Of a DNA stretch of 64,000 bases, positions 12,757-21,810 are shown one piece after another. A program made the translations under genes and the position numbers. This DNA is from Nomia melanderi (lineage: Eukaryota > Arthropoda > Insecta > Hymenoptera > Halictidae): positions 23,057,896-23,121,895 of the forward strand of contig NC_135001.1 in assembly GCF_051020985.1 (NCBI RefSeq), given 5' to 3'. Numbering within the stretch: position 1 is the stretch's first letter; each line of letters starts with the position of its first letter. The notes below the pieces were generated by a model. That model was given only the letters and a program-made list of their open reading frames with translations, had not been told where the DNA came from and searched no databases.

Positions 12757-13115
12757 CGGGGAGAATAGAGAAGGAATTCCTTATTTTTGTTCGAGGATAA
12801 GCTTGTTGATCGGTGTGGTTTGAACTGTTTGAGATTCTATGGTGAAAATGTAAATACGAAGAGTGGCGCGAGACAAAGGGACTCTCACCACGCCTTCGGC
12901 GCGAGAAACGGTACCCCCCTCGAAGGTCTCTTCCCTTTCGCGGGGGTGATTCGTCGCGCGCCGCCCCGCCGCCGCCGCCTCGTCGTTCCAGCAACCGGCA
13001 CTCCGAAGCGCGGTCGAGAATCGACTCCTGTGATAAAATCGAAAAATGAAAAAAACTGAAAAACATGAAGCGCCTTCGCACCCTGGCAACGTCGAGCCTA
13101 ATCGCGGGCAAAAAA

Positions 13116-13121
13116 AATAAA
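13116..13121 (+). terminator. Candidate poly(A) signal of the glypican gene
   Basis: AATAAA about 1 kb after the stop codon; a second AATAAA is at 13163-13168. Which is used is unknown. Confidence 0.4.
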
Positions 13122-13189
13122 AACTAACAGAGACATATTCTACAAATCTAGTGAAATATTCAAATAAATATTACGAATAATTATTTGTA

Positions 13190-13276
13190 ATTATATTATT
13201 TTTATTATTATTATTATATTATATTATATTATATTATATTATATTATATTATATTATATTATATATTATTATTGTA
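13190..13276. repeat. (TATTA)n AT-rich microsatellite
   Basis: Runs of TTATTA and ATATT units, 5-bp period for about 50 bp. Confidence 0.9.
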
Positions 13277-13768
13277 AAGTGAAATTAATATAAAAAAAAT
13301 TGTGCGTTGCGTTCGAGGATATGGTTGCGTGTACGCGAGAGAAACGGGATCGCGCGATCCTGTTCTCGTCAACGCGACATCTTCTCGTCCATGAAGTATC
13401 ATCTGCCTTCGCGAAATGTCAAAAGTGAGAGGGAAAAACAGTAGGATAGAGAAAGTATGAAAGAAATGGAGAGGGGCCGGGGGGAGGAGTAAGCGGAATC
13501 GTTACAATCGCACGAAATGCTTGCCGTATCGGGAAAACGGTCCGGCCCGGTTCGACTCTTCGACGACCGCGGCCGAACAGCGAGACGAAAGGACTCGGCG
13601 ACAGGGAACAGGGTTTTTAAACGCGAAAGCATTACGGACCACTTGAACGATTTTCCTCAACTCGACTGCTCACCGGCGAACAGCGTCGGTGATCTTTTTC
13701 TTATTTTTCCTTCTTTACTGCTTAGGCACCGGTCGTTCGTTCTCCGGAAGGGAAGAAAGGTCTCGCTG

Positions 13769-14217
13769 TCAACCTCTTAGGCACGGCTGAATTTTCTGTA
13801 CGGACAATGTTCTCCACGCGAGTACATTGGAACGAAGTTTTCGATGATTGAATTCTAATTTTTCTGAAAGATGTGATACACATAATTTAACACATTGCGT
13901 ACCAGTAATTTTCAGAAAGCTGAATCGTGCGAATGGAAATTTTCAGTGAAATCCACTTGTATCACTATACAAACTCAGATATCATATTGTTATGTAATAT
14001 ATTTTAAATAATCAATTCGATTTGAATTTAATATTTGTTCAGGCGCTGTGGTAATTAGCAAAGTTGCGTAGCTAAGAGTCTATATAAAAACGAGATTTCT
14101 CGTTACCGGTACGCAATGTGTTAACAATTTAATAGTTAGTAATACAATTGGGTACGATCTATGATATATTGGTAGCGACGAAGCCACTACAGTGGCGCGT
14201 CGTGCCTAAGAGGTTAA
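13769..14217. mobile_element. MITE, CCTCTTAGGCACG family, host of a nested MITE
   Basis: Left end CCTCTTAGGCACG after TCAA (13769-13772); right end CGTGCCTAAGAGG before TTAA (14214-14217). The 13-bp inverted repeat is perfect. The element at 13887-14124 sits inside it. Confidence 0.85.
13887..14124. mobile_element. MITE, CACATTGCGTACC family, nested
   Basis: TTAA at 13887-13890 and 14121-14124; ends CACATTGCGTACC and GGTACGCAATGTG, perfect 13-bp inverted repeat. The interior is the inverse of 6000-6241. Confidence 0.92.
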
Positions 14218-15234
14218 CGCTCTCAACGCGGAACTTCGAACCGTTGGAACAAGAGCCGTCTCGAAGATTCCGCGTCGAGAGTGAAACGAGAGGGGCTTGT
14301 CGAATAAAGTACACTTATGTTTCTTGCTAGTATTCTTAATAATGTATTTATGTTATTCGCTATTATAAAAAGTAACAAGCAGCGACGATTCACGCGCGAA
14401 TCAACGGCGACTGTCGCGCGTCGAGAGAGATCGGTCGATCGCGTCGGTTCATCTGTTTCTTCTCTTGCGCGAGGCCATTGCAAACGATCGGACTCGTCGA
14501 CTCAAGTAATACGATATGTTAGTTTTCTTTAATTTTCGTGGCGATTCAAGTAAGGAATGGTCGGGGCACGAAAAATACGTGTGATGCTGCGCGGCAAACG
14601 CGGTAGCGATGTGCGTGCGCCCACGGATGTGTATATGTGCGTGTCTGCGCGTATGTGTGCAAGTCTACACGCGTGTATGTAACGACGGACGATCACGGAC
14701 GGTGCGTTACGAAAGAATAATTTCCCTTCTCTATCCGTTCGGTCGTTTTCGTTGATTCGCGTTCTCGACGGATCCGCGACGGAACCACTGCCGACTCGAC
14801 GTTTGACACACGCGTCGGTGAACGTTCGCAGAGAACATGTAAACCACGAGGACACACCGAACGAACCTATATCGCCCGATGCGTATTGTGATAAACCGCG
14901 TAGACACCGAGACCTCGAAGCTGTTCGCGTTCCCCCATAGATCGAATCATATACGTAGGATCCTGTACGCGCGAATCGGTCGGGGAACGAGATGCATGTG
15001 AAACGCGCCGCGTATCACAGGTACGTGCCATAGAGCGGCGCGACTGAATCAGTAATATTAGAGTATTCCGGAGCACGGCCGTCTCGACTTTCCGTTCGCA
15101 TCCGAGACGCTCCGCGAGCGTACAGACACCGAGGAGTCTCGCCGCTACATCCTTACAGTGTGCTAGCATCCAACACGAGAATTTTATTTAACAACCGACC
15201 CAATGGAATAAACTGAAATATTCGAAACATCATG

Positions 15235-15240
15235 TTTATT
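15235..15240 (-). terminator. Candidate poly(A) signal of the ELM2-SANT gene
   Basis: AATAAA on the minus strand, about 150 bases after the stop; a second lies at 15183-15188. Confidence 0.5.
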
Positions 15241-15391
15241 GCACGTTCGTCACTGATCGGAGGCCCGGTCGAAAACGTACACGTATCGTCTAAAAATATA
15301 TATATTCACGACGGTTATTTACAATCATCTCGACACGTCACGATGCACAGCACTGAATTTTACAGCTAAGCTGCCGCTGCGAAAGGCGCCA

Positions 15392-17256
15392 TCATCGAAT
15401 CGGTGTAGGGTCGCTGTGTCGCTTCCTCTTGCGCTTCGAGGGCGTCTCCGCGGAGTCGACGACGCGGAGGAGCCGCGTTCGCTCGATTCCATTGTCGTCC
15501 GAGGCACTGGTCTTCGACGCGGCGGTCGCACTGCGGGTCATCACCTTCGAAAACGACAGGTCGCCGGCGACGAGTTTCGTCGACAGAAGGGAACGTCTGC
15601 TGTACACGTGACCTCGGTCACGGCAACTCCGGAACATCTTCGCTGACTCGGACCGCTTCCACGTGTAGTAGAACTCCACGATCTCCTTCTGCAACGCGAT
15701 TCGAAAGTGTTCGAGCTTGTTCGAAATTGAGGAACAGACAAGAGAACGGGCCAATCGGGAGAGGGCTTACCGTGTCTTTACAAGTTAGAACGTCCTTTTG
15801 TATCTTCGAGAAGTTCTTCCCGTGCCTGGCGAGTCCTTGGGAGAACAGCTCCTGGAAATAGACGAAATAAATGAAATCATTCGATTCGATCACTTGAGAT
15901 ATATTCGAGAAGCAGAAATCGGAATCGGAAATCGGAATGTCCGTTGACACGCGATACCAGCAAGAAGAAATTGCAATTACTTGAAATTCCTTGCTTGGAT
16001 TAAATTTTTGTTTGATTTACAAAATAAGGATAAGGATTTAGGAAGAACAGCTGGAAATAGACGAAATAAATGAAATCATTCGATTCGATCACTTGAGATA
16101 TACTTCAGAAGCAGAAATCGGAATCGGAAATCGGAACATCCGTTGGCATGCGATACCAGCAAGAAATTGTAATTGCTTGAAATTCCTTGCTGGGATTAAA
16201 TTTGTTTGATTAACAAAATAAAGATAGGGATTTACTCGGATCCGTTTCTTCGATCGCGAAACAAAGAAGTGTAGACAAATTTCGACTTACGATTTCAGCT
16301 TGCGTCCATTTCGCGATCAGCCTGTTCGGTAGCTGTTTCGATACGAGCGTCTTCAATGCGATCTCTGCTGAATACTCGGAGTCGTGCAGAACATCGGTGA
16401 CGTACTGCTCGGCGTAACCGATGCAGGAGTTCTCCATCGCTTCTTTGTTGGGGATTCCCGTCTTCTCTTGGACGAACGTCAAGACGGCGCGAGCCATGAA
16501 CATGTAGAAAGGAATCCACGCGTTCACGTCCTCGTTCGGGGTCCACAGCTTCTCCTCCGTGAAGTCTCGGTACTCGACTTCCGGATCGATCTCCGGTTGG
16601 TACTCGGGAATCTCGGCGCTTCCTGCTAGGTATTTCTGGAAAATCAACAAACTTTTATTATGTTTTTCGAACCAGATGCAACCAAGTGTTTCTCCCGATT
16701 TTTCATTCGTTAATTTTCCACTCGTTATCTCCGATTTTTCGCGTAGTCTCCGTAAAAAAAAATATAGGAAACGTTGCGCAACTAATATCTTTTACCGTGT
16801 AGTCGAGCGAGGAATAAACAATATTTAAGTATTTCCGGAAAATCAACTCTCTTTCGCTATGTTTGTCGAACTAGTTGCAACTAAGTGTTTCTCCCGATAA
16901 TTTTCCACTCGTTATCTCCGATTCTTCGCGTAGTCTCCGAGAAATAGAGAAAACGCTGCGCGGACTTCCAAGATGCAACCGATATCTTTAATGTAGTCGA
17001 GCGAGGAATAAACAATATTTCAGTATTTCTGGAAAAAAAACTTTCACTACGTTTGTCGAACCAGGTGCAACCAAGTTCCGATAATTTGCCACTCGTTATC
17101 TACTCTTCGCGTGGTCTCCGAAAAATAGAGAAAACGCTGCGCGGACTTCCAAGATGCAACCGATATCTTTAATGTAGTCGAGCGAGGAATAAGCAATATT
17201 ATTCGAGTATTAAACGGAATGCCAACCTGGTCCACGTCTTCGCCTTCGATGCTCAT
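15392..17256 (-). CDS. ELM2-SANT domain protein, probable chromatin corepressor subunit; start uncertain
   Basis: Exons on the minus strand are 17256-17227, 16635-16291, 15851-15771 and 15688-15392, with matching phases and GT-AG borders. Exon 2 reads as an ELM2 domain: AEIPEYQPE, LWTPNED, then EYSAEIALKTLV. Exons 3-4 form a SANT/Myb domain: WTQAEIELFSQGLARHGKNF, then KIQKDVL and KEIVEFYYTWKR. The C-terminus is short and basic (SKRKRKRHSD). ELM2-SANT pairs usually recruit class I histone deacetylases (MIER, MTA, CoREST, RERE families). This protein fits none cleanly, so I give no symbol. The first ATG in frame is at 17256 (MSIEGEDVDQ). The frame stays open upstream to an acceptor-like site at about 17305, so more 5' exons are possible. 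Both long introns consist of tandem duplicated units. AATAAA signals on the minus strand at 15235-15240 and 15183-15188 fit the 3' end. Confidence 0.75.
15841..16240. repeat. Tandem duplication of about 200 bp inside the ELM2-SANT intron
   Basis: The block from AACAGCT...GGAAATAGACGAAATAA (15844) to TTGGATTAAATTT recurs from 16046, with a partial third start at about 16204. The copies are about 95% alike. The duplicated block includes the intron-exon edge of exon 3, so the second copy has a decoy acceptor. Confidence 0.88.
16631..17215. repeat. Three tandem copies of about 195 bp filling the first visible ELM2-SANT intron
   Basis: Units begin TATTTCTGGAAAATCAAC (16631), TATTTCCGGAAAATCAAC (about 16829) and TATTTCTGGAAAAAAAAC (about 17024). 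Each has CCACTCGTTATCT, CGCGTAGTCTCCG and GTAGTCGAGCGAGGAATAA. Each copy carries the TTCCAGAAATA acceptor or a close variant. Confidence 0.9.
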
Positions 17257-17545
17257 GATGATACTCTCCGGTGTTAAACTCAACTCCGTCGTGAACACTC
17301 CTGTAGCCTCGAGGTGCGTGCAGGTGAAAAACCTTACTACTAATCAGAATCACCTTCGCTCCTACTATATATACACGCATATGACCTGCGACAACTACCC
17401 TGCCGAGAGAGGATAATTACGGTCCATTCCCCACCCCGACTTTTCCTCATAAAGAACCTTCGCCCCTGTGATTTTTGGAAACTCCTACGAGATAGTCTTT
17501 CTGTACTTCACCGATAAACTTGTACTCTCTGCCATCAATCCGAAT

Positions 17546-17810
17546 TCAACCCTTAGCACTCGAAAGGTGACCTTCAGTCACCACTTGATTTAACCCCTTG
17601 GCGTACTATTTACTTACTAAGCTCGTGTAATATTTTACTATCGACAATTTGTAAGAAATACAACAAAATTCTCCATTCTACTTGAGGTGGAAATTTCATT
17701 TGATAATACATTGATAATAACAAAATAGTTTGCTCTGATCCGTGGGTAACGAACAACATTGATTTTCGTTAAATTAGTTCAGAAAATTCCAACAAAATTC
17801 GAGATTTCGA
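17546..17810. repeat. Broken TTAA-type elements, two families
   Basis: TTCAACCCTTAGCACTCG with the palindrome GGTGACCTTCAGTCACC starts near 17544. TTAACCCCTTGGCGTACT starts at 17590, with interior shared with 4134-4357. No right ends are seen. Confidence 0.6.
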
Positions 17811-18473
17811 GAGTCTCTGGTCCTCGCGCCTGTACAGATACACATTCTACAATCTCTCGCATCTTCAATTTCAATATCTGCAAATGACATTCTGGGGAGG
17901 GTGATCACCTGCCTGGTTCCAGCGTCAACCGATTTCCCAGGTGCAATACCGATTCGTACACACGATCCCCGTTCTTCGATCGGGGAGTTTCATCGAACAT
18001 TGTTCGCAGAAAAGTGGACGATGGGTTGAAAGCGACGAGATTTCCCCATGAAAAGCTCGTCTTACCCTCTCAGCGAGAACAACGTCGGAAGAATGTACAG
18101 AATGCGATAGGTCGCGTGTACTTCTCGAGATAAACGAACAGACGGACGTTTCCGGTGACGAGAGGAGACGAGAGGAGACGAGGGGAGGCGGGTCGCACTT
18201 TCGTCGCGCGATTTAGCCGAGCGAAATCCTAAAACGCGTCCGCGAACGCGCGAATTCACGTGACTCGGCGAGTTAGCCACGCGAGTTTCAGAAGAAAACT
18301 GATCGCAACAACGGAGCTCTGACGAGAGGCACCGTGTCAATTCCTCAGATAAGATAAGCTGGGAGGATACACGTACGTACGTCCGAGGGATTTTCTTTCT
18401 GAAATTTCCTTACGGTGCGCAATATCGACTGTCGTGTGAATTATTCCATCGACGTTAGATAGTCGCTTCCGCG

Positions 18474-18600
18474 TTAACCCGTTGCCCTATAATAACGAGT
18501 GAGGCTCGCGAAGATTATCAACGATACAAATACAGTATCTTCATGATGATATTACATGTTTCCTATTTTATAATCTTGATATGAGAACGATCGCCATCTT
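18474..18600. repeat. Left end of a CCCCTTGCCC-type element, no right end
   Basis: TTAACCCGTTGCCCTATAAT then AACGAGTGAGGCTCG closely matches the left part of 19110-19365. Confidence 0.55.
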
Positions 18601-18890
18601 CCTGTTCAAATCATTTGACTATCACAATCCAGGCTTGACTTTGATCATAAATGGCTGAATATTGTCACTAGCTGCCTAACAAAATTTGATCAAACCTCGA
18701 CGAGGGTTCGATTCTTGCTTCTTCTGCTTCTTCAGACTTTCCAGTTCGAACAGTTCTAACTGTTTTATATGAATAATTAAATAGGTTTCATCAGCTTCAA
18801 TTCAAGAGCCTGCGATCACACGAGGATCTCAGTAATAGCAAGCATTGCGAGCTTAAAAGTCTTCTCTTTCACGTGGCTTTCCACTAAACT

Positions 18891-19113
18891 TTAACACGTA
18901 GACTGCCGAATAGATTACCAATACCTCCACGCAATGAAAACAATTTTCATTATCAAACAAACTAAAAAATCAAAACTCTTCGTAACCATTGCTCTAGTGT
19001 TCTTTGTATTTAATAGATCGAACAAAATTCAGTTCGTTCGATACTTCGCCAAGAATATTCATCTCTAAGTCGATGGAAAAATGTCAGCCGAATTTGGATA
19101 ACATGGCTGTTAA
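18891..19113. mobile_element. MITE, CACTTTGACTGCC family variant
   Basis: TTAA at 18891-18894 then CACGTAGACTGCC. The interior (TTATCAAACAAACTAAAAA, GTAACCATTGCTCT) resembles 8088-8326. The right end GTCAGCC...ATGGCTG stops at TTAA 19110-19113, shared with the next element. Confidence 0.65.
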
Positions 19114-19365
19114 CCCCTTGCCCCATAATAACGAGTGAGACTCGTCAAGATTTTCAACATGATTCAACAAATATATATATATATATATTATTCAGTTCAT
19201 TCGAATTCGAAGTAAATATTATTCCTCTATAAACAACTATTATACTTGAAAGGAAATATGCATAACATATGCTTAGGCTTTTTCTCTTTTTCCAATAAAT
19301 TATTAACGACAAAGTTCAAAGTTATCGAACAGAGTTGAGAAAGAAATCATAGGCCAAGGGGTTAA
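19110..19365. mobile_element. MITE, CCCCTTGCCCCATAA family
   Basis: TTAA at 19110-19113 and 19362-19365; ends CCCCTTGCCCCATA and AGGCCAAGGGG. It abuts the previous element through a common TTAA. Confidence 0.75.
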
Positions 19366-20020
19366 CGCCGGAGGTCCGCCAAGATGGCGCCTAAGAAATA
19401 ATAAAACGGCCTTAAAGTGTCGATGATCGAACAATGCTGGCTTTTAATTAACTAGAGAATTACATAAATATGCATTGAAACGAGGACAAGAATTCTAAGA
19501 ATAAGATGGTTCGGTTGTACCGTCTACGGGCTTAAAGACTAGAAAGTAAAAGAAAGCCAAAAAAGTTTCACTTTTCCGACGTGTCTCGTTTCGTTCGGTA
19601 TCCTTCTGCGAACAAACCGTTCTACCCTCCGTCTACCTTCACGCTCGATGCATTCTGTGCGTCGCGTCGAGTGTACATTTTCGACTTTAATCCATTACGT
19701 TGGGAAACAAAAAGGAAAACGAGCGTCTGCAACAAAATCCGACGATCCTGGTGGAAACAAAATGTATGGGACAGCTTTCCACGAGAATTTCCGGTAGCTT
19801 AACGTGCCATAAATGTAGGTCAGTTGTTGTTGGTCGAGCGGAGGGTCGCCGTATGGGGATTATAAAAGCACCACGTCTCTTAATCTCCCGGCTAATCCTA
19901 CCCAGCTCTGACCAGTTGCCTTTCATTAACCCTTAGCAGTCCCATGTCGTTTTATTGCGACCTCTACCTGTTTTGACAATTTTTTCTACATTTATCTGTA
20001 GTATCACAGTTGTACCATTT

Positions 20021-20452
20021 CACGCTAGAACTACCAGGCACTCGAACTGACTTTTTCAAATTTCTTTCTAAAACTTATAACTGTGTATTTATTAACCCTT
20101 CGCACTCGAGGGGCGCCTTACAATCGCCACCTGATTCAACGCAGCAAACTTTCAAATTTTCAATTCGATATTAAACCTTGTGTAACGTATCAACGCAAAA
20201 CAACAAGATAATCAATTGTGTTAGTCGCGAAAAGTATCGTTAATATTTAGTCGGAAAGTAACGAATATTTTTCATGAGAAATATTGTCGAGTGCAAAGGG
20301 TTAAGATTTCAATTGGTTTATATTTCAGTGTGGGGACTATTAAATCAGCTCCTTTAACGATTTCTCAGAGAAACATCTGTACCTTCTCGGTAATTGTATA
20401 AAAAGTCATCAGGAATGGGTCACTTTGACCCATCTGGTAGTTCTAGTGTTAA
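20021..20452. mobile_element. Middle MITE, CACTAGAACTACC family, interrupted
   Basis: Left end CACGCTAGAACTACC (TTAA lost, TTT left), right end GGTAGTTCTAGTG and TTAA at 20449-20452. It matches 1390-1614 base for base apart from scattered changes and the 208-bp insertion at its internal TTAA. Confidence 0.88.
20093..20304. mobile_element. Inner MITE, CCCTTTGCACTCG family
   Basis: Perfect TTAA duplications at 20093-20096 and 20301-20304; ends CCCTTCGCACTCGA and TCGAGTGCAAAGGG. The host flanks GTGTATTTAT and GATTTCAATTG are continuous across one TTAA in the copy at 1463-1466. Confidence 0.95.
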
Positions 20453-21810
20453 AGATAACATTTCAATGACTCCCAAATATTCTGGAATAAATAAATAGAG
20501 CGTCATATCAAGCTGTAATTGAATAAACTAACATGAATCTCAAAGTGAGAAACCAAGGGCACTTCGGACCGCAAAGGGTTAAAAATATCTGTGGCCATTA
20601 CATAGGTAAAATACTGACAGAACGTCGAGAGTGCATGCACATCGTGACGAAGAACCAACTGGAAGAATTGAGAAATCGGCACGAATCGACTTTCATGCTA
20701 AATTAAATACACCCGGGGTCGATCGAATGGTCGCATGATCAACGCACTGTTACGTTCTACGTTTACATAAATAAAGATACTCTGGCAGAAATGACATATT
20801 TTTGCAACGCACGACGGAACGTACCGATCGATCGTAAAACGTTGAATGCCCCTGTTTCCTTCGTTTCTGCATTCGTGTACGATAAATATGCCCCTAATGA
20901 CTCTTCTTCGGACACCTTTTCGATCAAAAATGGAATCATCACGATTATTACACAGCCATCGAGTAATAAATAGAGCTCGTAATCAATCTGAATACGCAAA
21001 GTGAGAACTCTTGAAATGGAACGTGTCTGAGGCAACGATAGAAAAGAATGAACTGCCGCGAAGATGGCCGGACGTATAAATCGAGAAGGTGTGTCGATTC
21101 GCAAAGGTACATTAATATTCTGTCGTGAGACAAAGCGATACCGAACGAAACGAACGCGATTCACCAGAAATCCATTCGACTGGATTCGCAAAGGATGAAA
21201 GATCGAGCGAATGTTGATCGTTACTTGACAAATGCAAAACGTATGTCAATATTACATGATACTCATGTATACCGATATACTCGTATGAATGTACGATGCG
21301 TGTACGTGTAAGTGTATGTGCTTGTTTACGTATGCATGTGTTTGTATGTATGTATGTGTACGTATAATACAGATTAAGAGAGTACCGAATGTCGAGATTT
21401 CTTCTCAAGTTTATGATTCAAGATATATTCCGGAGTTATTTGGTCTGTACAATTTGCACGAGCAGAAATACCATCGCGTACAATTGTTAACAGCTACAGG
21501 GCGATAGAAAGAAAGAAAATAACTATTGTTACCCTGCTGCTCGAGACTGTGAAGGCTGTGCTTGTTTACTTAGAGTTACTCGCGAAACGGTATAATACAG
21601 AACGCGCGGTAAGACGTCTTCGGAATGCGACTGGCAGTAACACCGGCTCCGTCCGTCTCGGAATCAGTCCGCATCGTTGCAGCGGTCGCTACACGCTCGC
21701 GTCCGATCCCGACGCGTGATCCCGCGATGGTAACCCTGTCCGCGAACGAGCCGTTCGCCGTTCGGCTAGGAGACGAAAGAATTTGTACATCTGTACAATA
21801 CTCGGCCCGT

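Larger units (their letters stand above)
12119..15391. other. Glypican 3' UTR and spacer to the ELM2-SANT gene
   Basis: Candidate glypican poly(A) signals lie at 13116-13121 and 13163-13168. A (GA)n run spans 12686-12752 and a (TATTA)n run 13190-13276. Nested MITEs occupy 13769-14217. No coding exon is supported; long frames here are GC-driven. Confidence 0.55.
19926..20582. mobile_element. Outer MITE, CCCTTAGCAGTCC family, of a three-level nest
   Basis: TTAA at 19926-19929 and 20579-20582; ends CCCTTAGCAGTCC and GGACCGCAAAGGG (11 of 13 match). A subterminal palindrome GTCGTTTTATTGCGAC follows the left end. It contains 20021-20452, which contains 20093-20304. Confidence 0.8.
17299..21810. 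other. Spacer between the ELM2-SANT and ZC3H14 genes
   Basis: Dense in MITEs (17546-17810, 18474 on, 18891-19365, 19926-20582). It may contain 5' exons of the ELM2-SANT gene and the ZC3H14 3' UTR. No coding exon is recognised. Confidence 0.5.
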
